64,000 nt of DNA from Isoetes taiwanensis (GCA_021234155.1 JAJEKV010000031.1:14501748-14565747); one strand, 5' to 3'. Shown: positions 35,536 to 48,129, numbered from the stretch's first letter. The notes: generated by a model from the letters alone, not told the origin. Numbers and translations: made by a program.

Positions 35536-35597
35536 AGCTCTAGAAGTCCATTTACCATCTATTCGTTAAAACGAAGGTAAATGTGACTTCTAGAGCT
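35536..35597. repeat. Inverted repeat at edge of DIRS-like element
   Basis: AGCTCTAGAAGTCCATTTACC (35536-35556, one indel) faces GGTAAATGTGACTTCTAGAG (35576 on). An inner perfect stem TTCGTT/AACGAA closes the loop. It separates the direct-repeat array from the recombinase gene. Confidence 0.75.
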
Positions 35598-35689
35598 ATA
35601 GAGACAAGGTGGACAAAATGACCCTTGTGATCTCCATAAACAGAAACATGTTGACAAAGAGGCAGAAAGCAGGAAAATACCATTTTGGT

Positions 35690-36600
35690 CTCCTCGGCAA
35701 GATATCAATGGAACAGATTTTTGAGCAAAGCTAAGTCCCAAGGCATGCGTAACAGAAAGCTGCTCCATCAAAGTTGGACATACATAGGCATCTTTAGCCG
35801 CTTCCGACTTCCAGTGGCCATGAGCTTTGAAAAGGCGATCAGGGATGTTAAAAGTTGCGGCAGTCGTGGCACCACCCCTCCTTCTAGAATGAGTACCAAA
35901 GGCAGTGGGATCTTCTTCAATAGCAAGCAAGCAATGGCGGAACCATGCACGCATCGTAGAGTATGAAATTATAGGCTTTTCATGCAAAGGATGACGGCCC
36001 TTAGCAACTATGATGCCTCTGAACAAAGGACCCCCAGCAGGACCATCTACCTCTCTATATCTGGCAAGTGATATAAGCTGCTCTCAAAGAGCTATAGGGC
36101 AATATGGTCCATTGCAACGTGCCACTGAGACCCAAGCACCCGAAGCATGTTGATCCGTTTTTGAGGAACGAATGAAGAAACTAGCATGCGATGAAGCAAA
36201 AATGATCTGATGCCAATGAAAGTTGAGTAACTCTGCACTACGCAGGAACGAAGCAAAAGAGAGGACAATGGCGACACATCGCATGAGATCAAACAAAGTG
36301 GAATTTGGTCCAGAAAACCTATCAATAATGCGACGGACCAAATGAGGTAACAAAGGGCGTTTCCTAGCAACTTACGCTTGGCAATATCATGTGCAAGGCC
36401 CACAAGCGGGTGATCATTGGGCTTGGGTAGACCTGCCAAAACATGATGGAAACTGATAGATGCCAGAATAGCATTGACTCGTGACATTGATGTCCAAAAG
36501 GCCATAGCATAAGTAAGAAAAAAGCAAACTGTAGAAGGAGCAGCAGGGAGGTAGGACAGGTCCCTAGTATAGCATCAAGCTTTAAACTCATGCCAAGGTT
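35690..36600 (-). pseudogene. DIRS-type tyrosine recombinase, broken
   Basis: Starting near 36500 the frames read NAILASISFHHVLAGLPKP, LMRCVAIVLSFASFLRSAEL (box A arginine in FLRSAEL), FFIRSSKTDQHASGAWVSVA and GPYCPIAL. After one in-frame TGA (near 36081) it continues EQLISLARYREVDG, TAFGTHSRRRGGATTAATF (H-x-x-R), DRLFKAHGHWKSEAAKDAYV (second His and Tyr nucleophile). All four catalytic positions R, H-R, H and Y are thus visible. At least one frameshift (about 36360) and the stop prevent translation as one protein. In DIRS elements this enzyme joins circular cDNA to the genome. Confidence 0.88.
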
Positions 36601-36699
36601 GTGAATATCTCTTCATAGTAGATGGGGCTCGACATCCCAACAAGTTCTGCTGGAAAAGCTCTTTCAACTTGCACAATTCCATGCTGGAGGCATCAACCT

Positions 36700-38697
36700 C
36701 ATTCCAAAATTGAGATTTAAAAACATCTGCAATAAAAAGAAATAAACTCACCATTAATAGCTGAAAGAATCCTTAGAACAATAATCGGACTAGATGGTTT
36801 TCCAAGCGGGAATGATGAGCATCCCGAACCTCTAACCAAACTTCTTCCACCTGATGAAAAGTTGAGGTGGTCCACAATCGAAGGGAGCCAATCACCTGAA
36901 TCTGCATGCAAGATAGGCCACCAAGGATCCGATTCCTGATGGAAAATAACCAAAGACATATTAGCTGCACAAGCTAAGGCAAACTCCAAGGTTTTAGGCA
37001 CCAGGGCTGGGGGAGGAAAACAATCAATAATTATTGAAACCAGACCAAGACTGAGAAAAAGCATCAGGGGGTGACGGCCAATCGGGGATAGGGTGCCAAC
37101 AATAAAAGTTAGGAAGTTGATGATTTGTAAGATTAGCAAACCAATCAACATCATGGGGGCCCCAGGCTTCATCAATGATATAAAAAGTGGTCTGCGAGAG
37201 ACTGTAGTCATCAAAATCTTGTAATTTAGATAGGTAATCAGCACATTGGTTTAAGCTCCTAGGGATCCAAGCGGGCTTAAGGGAAATTCAATAATGTAGA
37301 CATGAAGTATAGATGCGCAAACATAGAAAATGTAGCTCCAGAATGGGAGACCCGCCTTTATTAAGGATGTAGAACGCATTAAGAGAATCTCCAAAGGCTA
37401 TAACTCGAGAAGACCTCAACGAGGGCCCATACTGGCTAAAAAGAAAGAAGGGCTTGAAGTTCGCGAGAAGTATAGAGGACACTAATTTATCAGAAGCGGA
37501 AAGCAGGCCCGAAAAATTGGAGCAAGGACTGTCACCATATAACCACACCCCCCAACCAGAACTACTAGCATCATAACATAAGGACTTATAAGGAGCAACA
37601 GGTTCCCAAAGGTGAGCCGAATTCAAGATATCAAACCAATCTATCCAGGCACGGATTTCAGTTTGCACAAGAGAAGTAAGGGGAAGATGTTGAGACCAAA
37701 AGGAAATGGAAGCATATAAAGAAAACAAATGAAAGGAGAGCAATCTAATGAACGGGCCAAACACCAAGCGGAAAGAGTCCAACATACCCATGAAAGAGGC
37801 TAGTCTATGGGCACGGACACGCGAGCACGACAAGAGCTTAGAGGATAATGCCGTAAACCTTTCTTTTCTGGAAGGAGCGATGGAGAGAAAACCTGTAGAC
37901 GTATTCAAGACAAAGCCCAGGAACTTAGCTTCACAGGACCGTCGAAGTTGACATTTATGCAGAGCTAAGACAAACCCTGCATCCTCAAGGTCATGCATGA
38001 TAAGAGCCTGAGAATGAGAAAAATTAGTAGCACAAACCACAAAAAGGAAATCGTCAATGTAAGGCGAGCATCGGTAGCCCAAGGATCGCCACCTGCGAAC
38101 CAATTGATGCATGAGCTTGGTGAAGATAAAACAAGCTGTTGAAAGGCCAAATGGAAGGGATGTGAACACGTAAAAGCTGCCTTCAAATTCAAAGCCCAGG
38201 AAAGTCCAAAAGTCCCGGTGAATGTCGACGTGATGATAGCCCGAGTGCAGATCAATGGTAAAAAGCAAATCCCCCTTGCGTAGAATAGCAGGCACTTCCT
38301 TTATAGTTTCATACTTAAAAGTCGTCTGCAACAAAAAAGAGTTCATAAAACGAAGGTCAAGAATCAAGCGGAATTTATTATTAGCCTTTGGGACCATATG
38401 AACGGACGGGATGTGGAAGGGGTCACAGCACCAGAATGAAGCAGGTTTTGGATAGCAGAGCGAACAAAATTGGCATGTGTAAAAGAAGGTTTATGGTTAG
38501 GCTGAAACAAAAACCAAGAAGGGCCATTTAGCCAAGGCAGTTTATAACCATTAGCCACCCAGTCTAAAACCATGGCAGAAGAGCAAAAGGACTGCCAAAA
38601 AGGAAGGTGAATCTTGAGCCTGTTCTTTAGATAACGTATATCGGGATGCAGTTGTGTCTCAAGAGGCAGAGTGCAAAACTCTGAAACCACCAACCAC
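36700..38697 (-). pseudogene. DIRS-type reverse transcriptase-RNase H, broken
   Basis: The N-terminal part (38697-38364) has VLDWVANGYKLPW and FVRSAIQNLLHSGAVTP. After a frameshift near 38400 a 369-codon frame (38397-37288) holds MVPKANNKFRLILDLRFMNS, LFTIDLHSGYHHVDIHRD, VFTSLPFGLSTACFIFTKLM and the active site SPYIDDFLFV (Y-x-D-D). An RNase H start, CYDASSSGWGVWLYG, with FGDSLNAFYIL, follows. The segment 37244-36717 in mixed frames encodes the DIRS linker with EAWGPHDVDWFA and PPPALVPKTLEFALA. Motif order and wording match DIRS more closely than gypsy or copia. Confidence 0.88.
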
Positions 38698-38700
38698 AAA

Positions 38701-39595
38701 TATTAGAAAACGCAGTTGTTAACCAATCAACTTCCAAAAGAGATCCCTTCGGGACCCAAACAAATAGTTACCTAGAAATGTTACCAACATGTTCTTAATA
38801 AAACGTCAACTCAATGGTTACTCACCACTCATGACCTGAAGCCTCACACAAAGGCCCATGACCTGAAGACTTACAATTTCCAATCCCGACTAACATGCAA
38901 ACCGACACACACGCCAAACATAACCTTAATAGAAAAGAAATGGAAAACAAGACAACACAGAGGCACCGAATTGCTGAATAACAAGCAACAAGCAGACCAC
39001 AATAAGGTATTTATGATTGTTAGGGTATGAAGACAGTATAGCAACGGCCATTAATGGTCTAACATGATGATGAGACAAATGCTAGGAAAGATGCACTTGC
39101 AATGGTGACTAAAAATATTTTGCGAAATAAGAATCATCTTAGCAATTTCAACAAACAAGATATCATGGTTGAAAACCCAAATAGTCTATATTATAGTAAT
39201 CTAACGAAATAACTACACTAACAACACCGCAAATAAAGCAAGGCTTACATAGTCATGTGCGTCAGAGCAATGAAGTAAAAAAAGCTAGGTGTTGGTGGTA
39301 CATTATAAATTCTGGCATGAAATTCAAGAAGTCGCTTATTGGTAAATTACATAGTATACTGCAGTGATTGTGTTATAATTGAGGGACAATGCACCACTTT
39401 GTTTTACTGTGCATCCATTGACTCAAAGATGTTGGAAAATGGCTGGAGTCTTCACAATTGCAGCGTGGTATAACTCAGGCCATTTGCTGACATGGGAGGT
39501 TTTTTGGTGAAATCTTTTGTTGGGACAATGTGATAGAGCTCTTTAGCAGAAAGTTGTTGATTATCTACATGCCACAACAAGAAAATATTTTGGTG
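38701..39595. other. No gene recognised
   Basis: No gag-like frame or terminal repeat was found in the expected 5' region of the DIRS-like element. The end near 39440-39595 may belong to the LINE fragment that follows. Confidence 0.4.
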
Positions 39596-39599
39596 TGGG

Positions 39600-40191
39600 T
39601 GTGCCATCAGGTGATTAAAGAATGCAGACTTGTGAACTTGATGTATAAGCTGCTGCTTGATACTGATATTATTTCTCCTTCTAATAAGTGACCCCTTCAA
39701 CTCCCTCCTCCTGAATGGTAGCAGATGTGGACTTGGGTATAGGATAAGCTACTTTATTCTAAAGTGGCAGTACTTTGGTGGTGGCATATTCTTCACAGAT
39801 GTATTCAGGTTAATGTGTTTCTCTACAGGTTTGACCCTAGAATATCAGATCTATATCCAGTATATAAGCAGAGTTCTGAGACCATTGAGCATTGCTTTTT
39901 CATGTGTGGCCACCTTAAACATATATGGGATTGGTTGTTCTCCCTTTTTCAGGTCTAAGTACCTGGACAAAGTTACAAAGCCAGGCTTTGCATTTGGCAG
40001 CAGGTTGGTTGTTGTGGACTATCTGGAAAAGACGGAGACTGGTAGTCTTCAAAGGTCTAGATGTGGCAGATGACTGTGTTCTCCAATATGCTCAAGGTGG
40101 CATTGCTAAGTCTTATCATTGCTCTTCACTTGCCCCTCGTAAGAGGCATTTGATCTTTGAGGAGTACTTAGATTTGCGCTCTTATGCATAG
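39600..40191 (+). pseudogene. Plant LINE C-terminus (zf-RVT), broken
   Basis: Frames read VAVLWWWHILHRCIQVN, then SETIEHCFFMCGHLKHIWDW (the Cys/His zinc-binding box after plant reverse transcriptases), and after a frameshift AAGWLLWTIWKRRRLVVFKG. This is the standard C-terminal region of angiosperm-like L1 elements and differs from LINE families A and B. The polymerase domain is missing. Confidence 0.75.
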
Positions 40192-40194
40192 ACA

Positions 40195-42620
40195 GGTTGT
40201 TTCATTCAGTGGATCCATGCTTATCTTCGAAGATTGTATTCCTGTCTTTGCATCTTTACTTGTACTGTACTTGACTTCTGATTAAATACGTAGCACAATC
40301 ACAGGGGGTTCCAGGGGGATTTGATATGGATGCATAAATCACCATTCATGAGACCATAAAGCATACCCCTAACACAATTGAATAGGTTATTATAAAAGTA
40401 AAAAACATAGATTCAATAAAAAGATAAGCGAGTTAGCTCGTTGGTTGCATTGGTTAAAGCGTTCTTATTAGGATATTGGATTATTTTGGTAGGAGCTCAA
40501 GTCTCTGCATTTCATATTCTAAAACTCTAGGTGAACCCGTATAGAGATGAGTCTTTGTATTTCATATTCCAAAACCTTAGGAGAACTTGTATTTCGTATC
40601 TCAAAATCATAGGCAACCCCAAAATCACTATACTTGAAACAAGAGGTGCCCAGAGGCCCTATAGGACATACGATCTGGGTCGTAGGGTAGAGGGATCCAA
40701 CGATTGAGGTTACTTGGAGTGCACTTCGTTTAGAATATGTAGCACAATCACATTCACTTTGTTTTGATTATCTGTTACTACACAATAACATCATATCTAT
40801 AAAATCCTTTGTATCCTAAAAGTCCTTCAACAATAGTGCACAAGTTACAAGGACCCGGTACAACATAATACTTGCTTGGCATCAAAATGCAAAACCTAAG
40901 GCACCACTATAAAGCTTTTTCCTTCAAAAATTCTAATGTTGCATCTCATACTCTTGTATAACATGTTGTTCAGAATAAAATTCTAATTTAGCTTCTTTTC
41001 CTACGTATATGTCCATGAAATGGCGACAAGAACCACAAGGTCTACAGTAATCAACTCATACAATTTTAGAGCCCTGGTTTCATTTGTTCAATGCCATATA
41101 TATGCATGTGATTTGGTAGTCGCATTTAATACTAGTCAGTGACCCCACAGGTTTTGACCTTGTAACTCAACGACTCGGCAACCGTAAGGGAAGCAATATA
41201 AATTAATTGGTGACAATGACCAATAAACATACAAGCAAATATCAATAGCCTCTTAGACGTTGCACAAATGTTTTATAGTTCCATACCGAGAGTTTATACT
41301 CATTAAGTTATATGTTAGATTAAACATTTGCTATATGTGTATGTATTTCATTACTGACAATCAGGTAGGAATCATATAAGTTGACCCACAACTTGTTGAT
41401 CATGTCACCTGCTCTACATTTAGACCAACCAATCTCCCCCACATTTGTTTTTTCTCACTTTTTTTTTTCTTTTTTTTTTGGGTTTTGCCCTTGTGGGGGG
41501 AGTATGGGGGTGTGTGGAAGAAGCAATTTTGTTCAATAGAAAATTTTGAGAAGAAATTTTCTGACGTTTGCTAGCTGACCTGACGGACTGCGAGGGGCCT
41601 CCCAAAATTTTCTCTTGAGCGAAATTCTTCAAGGAAAAAAAAAGTGGACGAGCAATTTGCCCCGTATCTTTTCTCTAGGAAGTTTTCCAGCGCTGGCAGT
41701 GCCCTTAGCAGGGGATGGTGAGGTGCAGATCAGGAGGAGGTTTCACTTCGAAAAAAAACTGTTGTTTGTGGGGGCAAAATTTCTTGCCCCCTTTTTGTCA
41801 TGTGGAGAAGTAAGTTGACTTCCATTGATTACTTTGTATTGATGGCATAGTATATTCTACATTCTATCTTGTTCCTCCTTTTGAAAGCCATGTATATTTT
41901 CTATATATTACATAATATATCATTGTTGTTCTACCCCACATGTATTGATTACATTTTAGTGGCCAGATGAACCATAAATGTCCACTGCATACGAAAACAA
42001 AAAATGTCGGTCCAGACTTTTAATACAGTTATGTAATTATTAACATCTTTTCCTTTGCTTCCCTTCTTCAAGGTCATATGAAAGGCAAGGTATTTTTCTT
42101 TTATTTTCCAGGATGATGATGTTAAACCCAAATGTTATGCCATTAGTATTTTGCCCTTGTCACGCACATTGATTACATTTTTCTAGCAACGACAAATCTA
42201 ACAACCATCCAAATTTTATTGGCACATTTTCAGTTGTTAGTAGTAGAATGGGACATTTACACACCCTATGTGCTTGGCGAAATGCAACAATCCACCGACA
42301 TCTTGCATATCAAATGTGCCTTCTTCTATCCTCTAGGTCCATGCAAAGCACTCTTAAGCATTGATATTATCTTTGCATCTGAGCCAAACCTCTAGACTAT
42401 CATTAAATAATCCAAATAGAGTTGGACACTTTGAGCATCGTTGTTTCACACAATATTGCGGGCAATAGGACCTTCAGGGTGGTATTGCTGGCAATACCCC
42501 CCTTATATATGCAGAGACAAAGGAATAGATAAGTGCACCAGGACCTCTCCCTAGGCCCTTAGCGTCGTGCTTGCTTTCTCTCTCTAGTGCCTTGCAAGCT
42601 TTCTCTCTCTAGTGCTTTGC
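40195..42620. other. No gene recognised
   Basis: AT-rich intergenic DNA. A weak repeat of TTTCATATTC.AAAAC (40520, 40560) and a possible tRNA-related start near 40440 are noted but not called. Confidence 0.4.
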
Positions 42621-42622
42621 TT

Positions 42623-42743
<121 letters not shown>

Positions 42744-42759
42744 GCCCTGACTTTGGGCG

Positions 42760-43777
42760 ATGGGGAAACCTAAAAAAACTGATGGATCCAAGGCTTGCAA
42801 TGTGGGCAGTCAGGAAGATGGCAACGAGAATGTTGGCAACGGGAATGCAGCAGGGACATCAAAAGGAGATAAACAAAAGAAAGAAGCGGCCGTTGCTGTG
42901 GTAAATAAAATAAGAGCTACAGTGGATGCCGAAACTGACAGCTCTGATGCAGATTCAGTCAGGGGAGGTAAATCCGAAAACAGAGGTATCTATAGCAGAC
43001 CAAACAGCTGCGGGCAAGAAAGGGGAGACCCATCGGGCAGGCTTGTTTCCAGAAATGCTAGGAATCCAAGGCCTAGGGTTTCAGCAGGGGATCTCATCAA
43101 TAGATATAATGCAACAGCAACAGAATCCGATCATGATGCTCTTATGCAGCATGAACACAGTCATGGCTAAAATGCTGGATACCATGGAGACGATTAGGCG
43201 TGAAGCAGCAACCAGGGAAACAAAATTAATTCGCACTCTTCAGGATATTTCCAGTGCAATGAAGGAGATCAAACAGGAAAACAACACACTGAAACAGCAA
43301 ATTGAGAAAATGCAAGAAGAAGAAACCGATGAAGAAAGTGATGATGAACACGAATCAGTTCACATAAAGGAGTTTATGGAGAGAATGAATACAAGAATGG
43401 AGGATATCCTGGAGCATCAAGAAAAGGAAAAGAGGGCATTTAACCTCCGATTGATTGGAGTTCAAGAACAGGAACATGAGAGATGCGTTGAAACGGTAAG
43501 TCAAATATTTCATGATTCTATGAAACTAGAAAATATAAATGCATTTAGTGCCTATCGGGTAGGAAGAAAAGGAGAGAAACCAAGGCACATACTGATCAAA
43601 TTTGATTCTAAAGAGGACAGGATTAATGTGTTACGAAAAAGAGCTCTGCTCAAAGGCATGGATGTGTGGATTAATGAGGATCTTACACCTTCTCAGATGG
43701 TACAGAAGAAGGAAGAAATGGCAAGAGTAAGAGAAGCAAAACAAAACAATCAGAAGGTGTCTTGGCGGAATAGGTAG
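42760..43777 (+). pseudogene. LINE ORF1 (L1-type), one frameshift, copy 3
   Basis: Starts at ATG 42760 with MGKPKKTDGSKACN. One frameshift around 42960 moves the reading to the frame that ends at 43777. The second part has a coiled coil (ETKLIRTLQDISSAMKEIKQ, NNTLKQQIEKMQEEETDEE), an RRM-like core (FNLRLIGVQEQ) and a C-terminal domain with AYRVGRKGEKPRHILIKFDS and WINEDLTPSQMVQKKEEMAR. Same architecture as the intact protein of copy 4. It is predicted to bind element RNA. Confidence 0.88.
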
Positions 43778-46700
43778 CAGCACTTGATGATGTTCTCATA
43801 TCTTGGGATATAATTTTCTTGGCTGAAACACATGAACATGAAGAGGAGGGCATGCCAATGATACCAAAATTTGAATTAATGCATTCTGTATGGAATACAA
43901 AGGGATGGAGGAGGAAAGGTTTTGGTGGAGTAGCGTGCTATGTAAAAAAAAGAAATTATGGATATGATAAGAGTAGTCAAAAAGGATTCCTCAAAACAGT
44001 TTATATGGATAGAATTTGAAGGCAAAAATAAAAAAATATATCTGGCGGGATGTTATTTTCCACCCAGAGAGTCACCGGTATACCGTCATGGATAAGGATG
44101 ACCCTTTTCATCATCTGGAACAGGATGCATTGAATTTAGGGGAACAAGGAGAGGTAATTTTGATGGGGGACTTTAGTGGTAGGATTGGAAAAAAGCAGGC
44201 CTATATTGCAAGTGAATCTGGGGAACCAATTTGGATGGAAAGGATTGATGAGGAAGAGATGCAGTTCGCAGGATGGGCACGGGATATAGACGATTGTTGT
44301 GTAGAAGTTCAGCCTCAAGGGAGCCATATTCTGAACATGTGCAGCGGATTGAACCTAATTGTTTTGAATGGCATAAGGAAATATCCAGGATATCGATATT
44401 GCACCTCCATTGGATCTCTCGGCAAAGGGATTAGTGTTGTAGACTTAGCTATGGCAGCCACACATGTTCTGGACGATATTGAAAATTTCTGGGTTGATAA
44501 CTCATTGCCGATTTCCGACCACTATCCCATTATAATGCAAATTGCAACAAAAGGGAGGATAATATATACAAGATAGTGATGAAACAAGTAAGCCTGCTAT
44601 ATACATGAGACCAGAGAAAAGGAAGATCTTTATGCAATACTGCCAGGAAAAAATGCAAAGTATTATATGGCCATCGGATGCAGTAAGCATGGACCGGATG
44701 CTTACTCAAGCATTATTTGAAGCGGCTACTCATTGCTTTATATCTAATCATAGGAGGAAGGGGCTTTTGTGCAATGGCTGGTATGATGATGAATGTAAGC
44801 ATAAGAGAAAAGAGTTTCAGAAGGCTAGGCCTGAGGAGCGGCATAGGATAAGGATTGAATATCGCAAATTAGTGAAGATGAAAAAACGCATGTATTTGCA
44901 AAGCAAACAAGAGGCACTGATACAAGAACTTTTGCATGAGCCGAAACGCTTTTGGAGCAGACTTAAGCAGAAGGGTAAAATGGTCAATGCTTTAGAGGCA
45001 GAAGCACTAATGTCCCAAGTAAGAAAATTATATCACATTGAAGGGATAGATGACGTAATGTATAAGCATGATACAGGCCCAGTGTTTTCAACAGAGGATA
45101 TCTATGGGGGGATTAGGAAATTGTCCAATGGTAGAGCCAAGGATGCAGTTGGCCTGGTTGCTGAGATGATTAAATGGGCAGGAGATTCCGTTATTCAAGT
45201 AATAACAGATATGATGAATGCAGCAATAATAGAGGGATTTCCTCCAACGTGGCAAATAAATCGAGTAATTCCTATCCATAAAACAGGTGATGAACATGAC
45301 CCCAACAACTATAGGATGGTCATGGTAAGCAGTTTGTTTGCCAAGTTGTTCGCAACTATGGTTGAACAAAATTTGAGTAGATGGGCAGAAGACAACAATG
45401 TTAGAGCTGAAAGTCAGGCCGATTTCCGGCCAATGAGATCTACAATAGATCATTTGGTAACTCTGCGGGCTATAGTAGATTCAGTAAAAAAGACTAAGAA
45501 ACCCCTGTTTGCTTTATTTGTAGACCTGACTAAAGTATTTGACATGTTGAGGAGGAGAAATATATGGGAATACATGGAAGAAATCGGGGTTCCTACTAAG
45601 GTACGAAGTGCAGTAGCTGTTTTGTACGAGAAAGTAGTTGTGAGACTGTCATCCCCCTTGGATAAGGAATGTCAAGAGGAAGTTCTGAGTAATATTGGAG
45701 TAAAACAAGGATGCCCGCTGTCTCCAACACTCTTTGGGATATATATATAGATTAATTGGAGGCCTGGTTCAAGACGCACGGAGGGGAAGGAACCACGATC
45801 GCAGGGTATATAATATTGCTCTTACTATATGCTGATGATATTGTGATATTTGCTAGAAATGCAAAGGACATGCAGAAGCAAATTGATGCATTGAGTGATT
45901 TTTGTGATGGTGTGGATATGAAGGTGAACCTAGGTAAGACCAAAATTTTGATTTTTGGTATGAGGAAACCTGAATTTTGCTTTTGCTATAAGGGACGAGA
46001 AATTGAAATATGCAATACTTATAAGTACTTGGGTCTCATGGTGGATCATACATATAGCTGGAATAGAGCAGTAGAACAGAGGGCGGATGCAGGGCTTAAG
46101 GCTCTGTATGCACTTCAAAGGAGATGTAAGAAGGCATTTCTGGTAGTCTGGCAGATGAAGAGAAAATTCTATGTGGTACTAGTGCAAAGTGTCATCTTAT
46201 ATGGATGTGAAGCATGGGGGCCGGGATTGTCGCAGGATATGTGGAAAAGAGTTAAAAAGATACAGAAGAAGTTTTTCTTAACTGAATTAGGAGTTAAAAT
46301 GCAGACGCCATATCCCCTGATGTTAGCAGAAACAGGAATGATGCCCTTAGAAGCAGAAGCCTTATACCAAACATTAAAATACATGACCAAAGTAAGCGAG
46401 ATGGAAACAGACAGGTTCCCTCGGTTGGCTATGATACAGAGTAGTTCTAAGGGGTAGTGGGATATGTGCTTAGAGAGATACCACCAGAGGCATCTGAATT
46501 GCATAGTTGGGTATTTGACCATGTACAACAAAAGATCTGGAAGGATCCGAAGACCAAGATGAGGTACTATAGGGAGGAAATCAATCCAATGTTAACAGAA
46601 GCACCACATATGTGCGAAAAGTTGTCATACTATAAGAGGCACATCACATGCAGAATGAGAATGAGCTCTCATCATTTGGGGGTGGAAGTAGGAAGGAAGG

Positions 46701-47825
46701 AAGGTTCTTTTATCGTCCACGGAGGCCAATCGGCCTATGGGACCCAAATTACACGGGTGTAGCAAGCCCGTTGCTACCCGGATTAAAACCCCTTAGGAGG
46801 GAAAAACCGTCGCAGCAACAAACCTGCTGGCAGCTGTACAAATATACATATATACACATGAATTTCCGGCACCTCAGGTAGGCGCCCGGGGGCAGAGGTG
46901 AGTCCGCAGATCTAAAACCTCCTAGAGGTAGAAGCCAAGGGATCGAACTGATGGCGTACTGAGTAGCTCGTGCAGGGGCAGACCAGGTCTCACCAAAAGA
47001 ATGTAGCGAGCCCGAATCTGACTATAGGCTGGACAGGTCTGGAAGGCATGGCTTTCGTCCTCAACAACCCCCAGCGGGCAACACTGACAAAGCCTGTCCT
47101 GGCGCGGCTCTCCAACCCACCGACCCGTCTCAAGCCGAAGATGGTGGGCCCCCGCTCAATGGGCCCCGACAATCCCCGCGCTTCTTCATGGGCAACCCGA
47201 GAACGCCAGTAGAGCCGTGGGCCTCGAACCGGGGTGGGGTTTATGTGTTGTTTGTAGTGTGCCACCTTCACTGTTCGAGCATGGTGGTCCCGAGCTTCCC
47301 GGAAACAAGAGTCCAAGTACCCCTCGGCCCTATCCCTGGCCGTGCGCCGTGCACCCGGATGCACCTATGTGCGCTTCACGTAGCGCCCGACTGGGCTTTC
47401 TTGTCCTTCCAACAAGCCTTGAGTCGTTGCGGGCTCATCGCCACAGCGTAAGCCAAGTGCGGGAGCTGAGTGTCGCCCATGTTGGCCACCTTCTGGTAGG
47501 AAGATGGGGCAATATACCACATCATGAACGCACATGTAAGGTTTGTGGGACTGAAGATATTGAAGATGAGGAGCACGTCATTTTGAATTGCCCAGCATAT
47601 TCTAATTTGAGAGGTATGTACTCTATACCAAAGGATATCACTGTAAGATGTTTTTTCTATCTACCAAGCAAGGTTGTTAGTAACTACCTTGCAGATGTTC
47701 TGAAAACAAGAGAGACTCGTATTAAAAATTATAAATATTTGTTGGAAGTATACGAGAGAGAAGAGATTGAGATAAGTGAGGCTCTGTCAGAGGGCACACT
47801 GGAAATAATTGAAGGAGAATTGTAA
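43778..47825 (+). pseudogene. LINE ORF2, broken and interrupted, copy 3
   Basis: Pieces in order: the endonuclease start is weak, then FLAETHEHEEEG (43783-44019), LMGDFSGRIGKK, SVVDLAMAA and ISDHYPIIMQ (44016-44576). The polymerase (44605-45750) has ESQADFRPMRSTIDH, LFVDLTKVFD (KAFD changed to KVFD) and GVKQGCPLSPTLFG. A stop at 45750 precedes LLLYADDIVIFAR (45756-46457). The tail at 46457-46692 stops at GVEVGR, where the family A element is inserted, and resumes RWGNIPHHERTCKVCG at 47496 to the knuckle CKVCGTEDIEDEEHVILNC. ORF2 is inactive. Confidence 0.9.
46696..47495 (-). mobile_element. LINE family A inserted in LINE B copy 3
   Basis: An 800-bp minus-strand insertion flanked by the 8-bp direct repeat GTAGGAAG (46688-46695 and 47496-47503), a target-site duplication. 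Its 3' end at 46708-46740 (TCGTCCACGGAGGCCAATCG on the plus strand) matches the 4017 copy. The tail reads GGAA repeats instead of (TTCTA)n. The 5' truncation point lies near the post-polymerase region. It encodes CQCCPLGVVEDESHAFQTCP on the minus strand (near 47090). Insertion order shows that this family A copy is younger than LINE B copy 3. Confidence 0.9.
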
Positions 47826-47892
47826 GAATATTTATATGTCTTCTAGACCTGATGGTCTCATAGACAATTAATACTATTTCATTTCATTTGAT

Positions 47893-47946
47893 TTCTCTCT
47901 CCTCCCTCTCCCTCTCCCTCTCCCCCCCCCCTCCCCTCCCCTCCCT
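47893..47946. repeat. C/T-rich tract joining LINE copies 3 and 4
   Basis: TCTCTC, then CCCTCTC repeats, a run of C and CCCTC repeats. A degenerate version of the (TC)n seen at the other junctions. Confidence 0.9.
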
Positions 47947-48129
47947 CGTGAGACGCTTAGGGTTTGTACCTGCTAAGAACTTCGCAGCCATAACTTTCAT
48001 ATCTGAAGGTCGATTATTACATATTTGGGCTTATTGGAAAGCTGGATCTGAGACCTTTCCAATGATATATGGCACGATTAGGTTTGCATCTGTTTATCTA
48101 TCTGAATTTGACGTTTTTCGATCGGCGCT

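Larger units (their letters stand above)
35590..38700 (-). mobile_element. DIRS-like tyrosine-recombinase retrotransposon
   Basis: Read on the minus strand the order is reverse transcriptase, RNase H, a DIRS-type linker, then a tyrosine recombinase, as in DIRS/PAT elements, which integrate by recombinase instead of DDE integrase. No gag-like ORF or methyltransferase was found upstream (38.7-39.4 kb) and no matching repeat at that end, so the element is 5'-incomplete or its 5' end is unrecognised. Several frameshifts and stops make it inactive. Its 3' side (35590-35650) shares sequence with the direct-repeat array at 32.4-35.4 kb. Confidence 0.85.

Noticed and set aside
40438-40530. Possible tRNA-derived SINE head (GTTAGCTCGTTGGTTGCATT)
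   Set aside because: The A-box resemblance is fair but the B box (GAGCTCAAGTCTC) is poor and no repeat copies are seen in the window.
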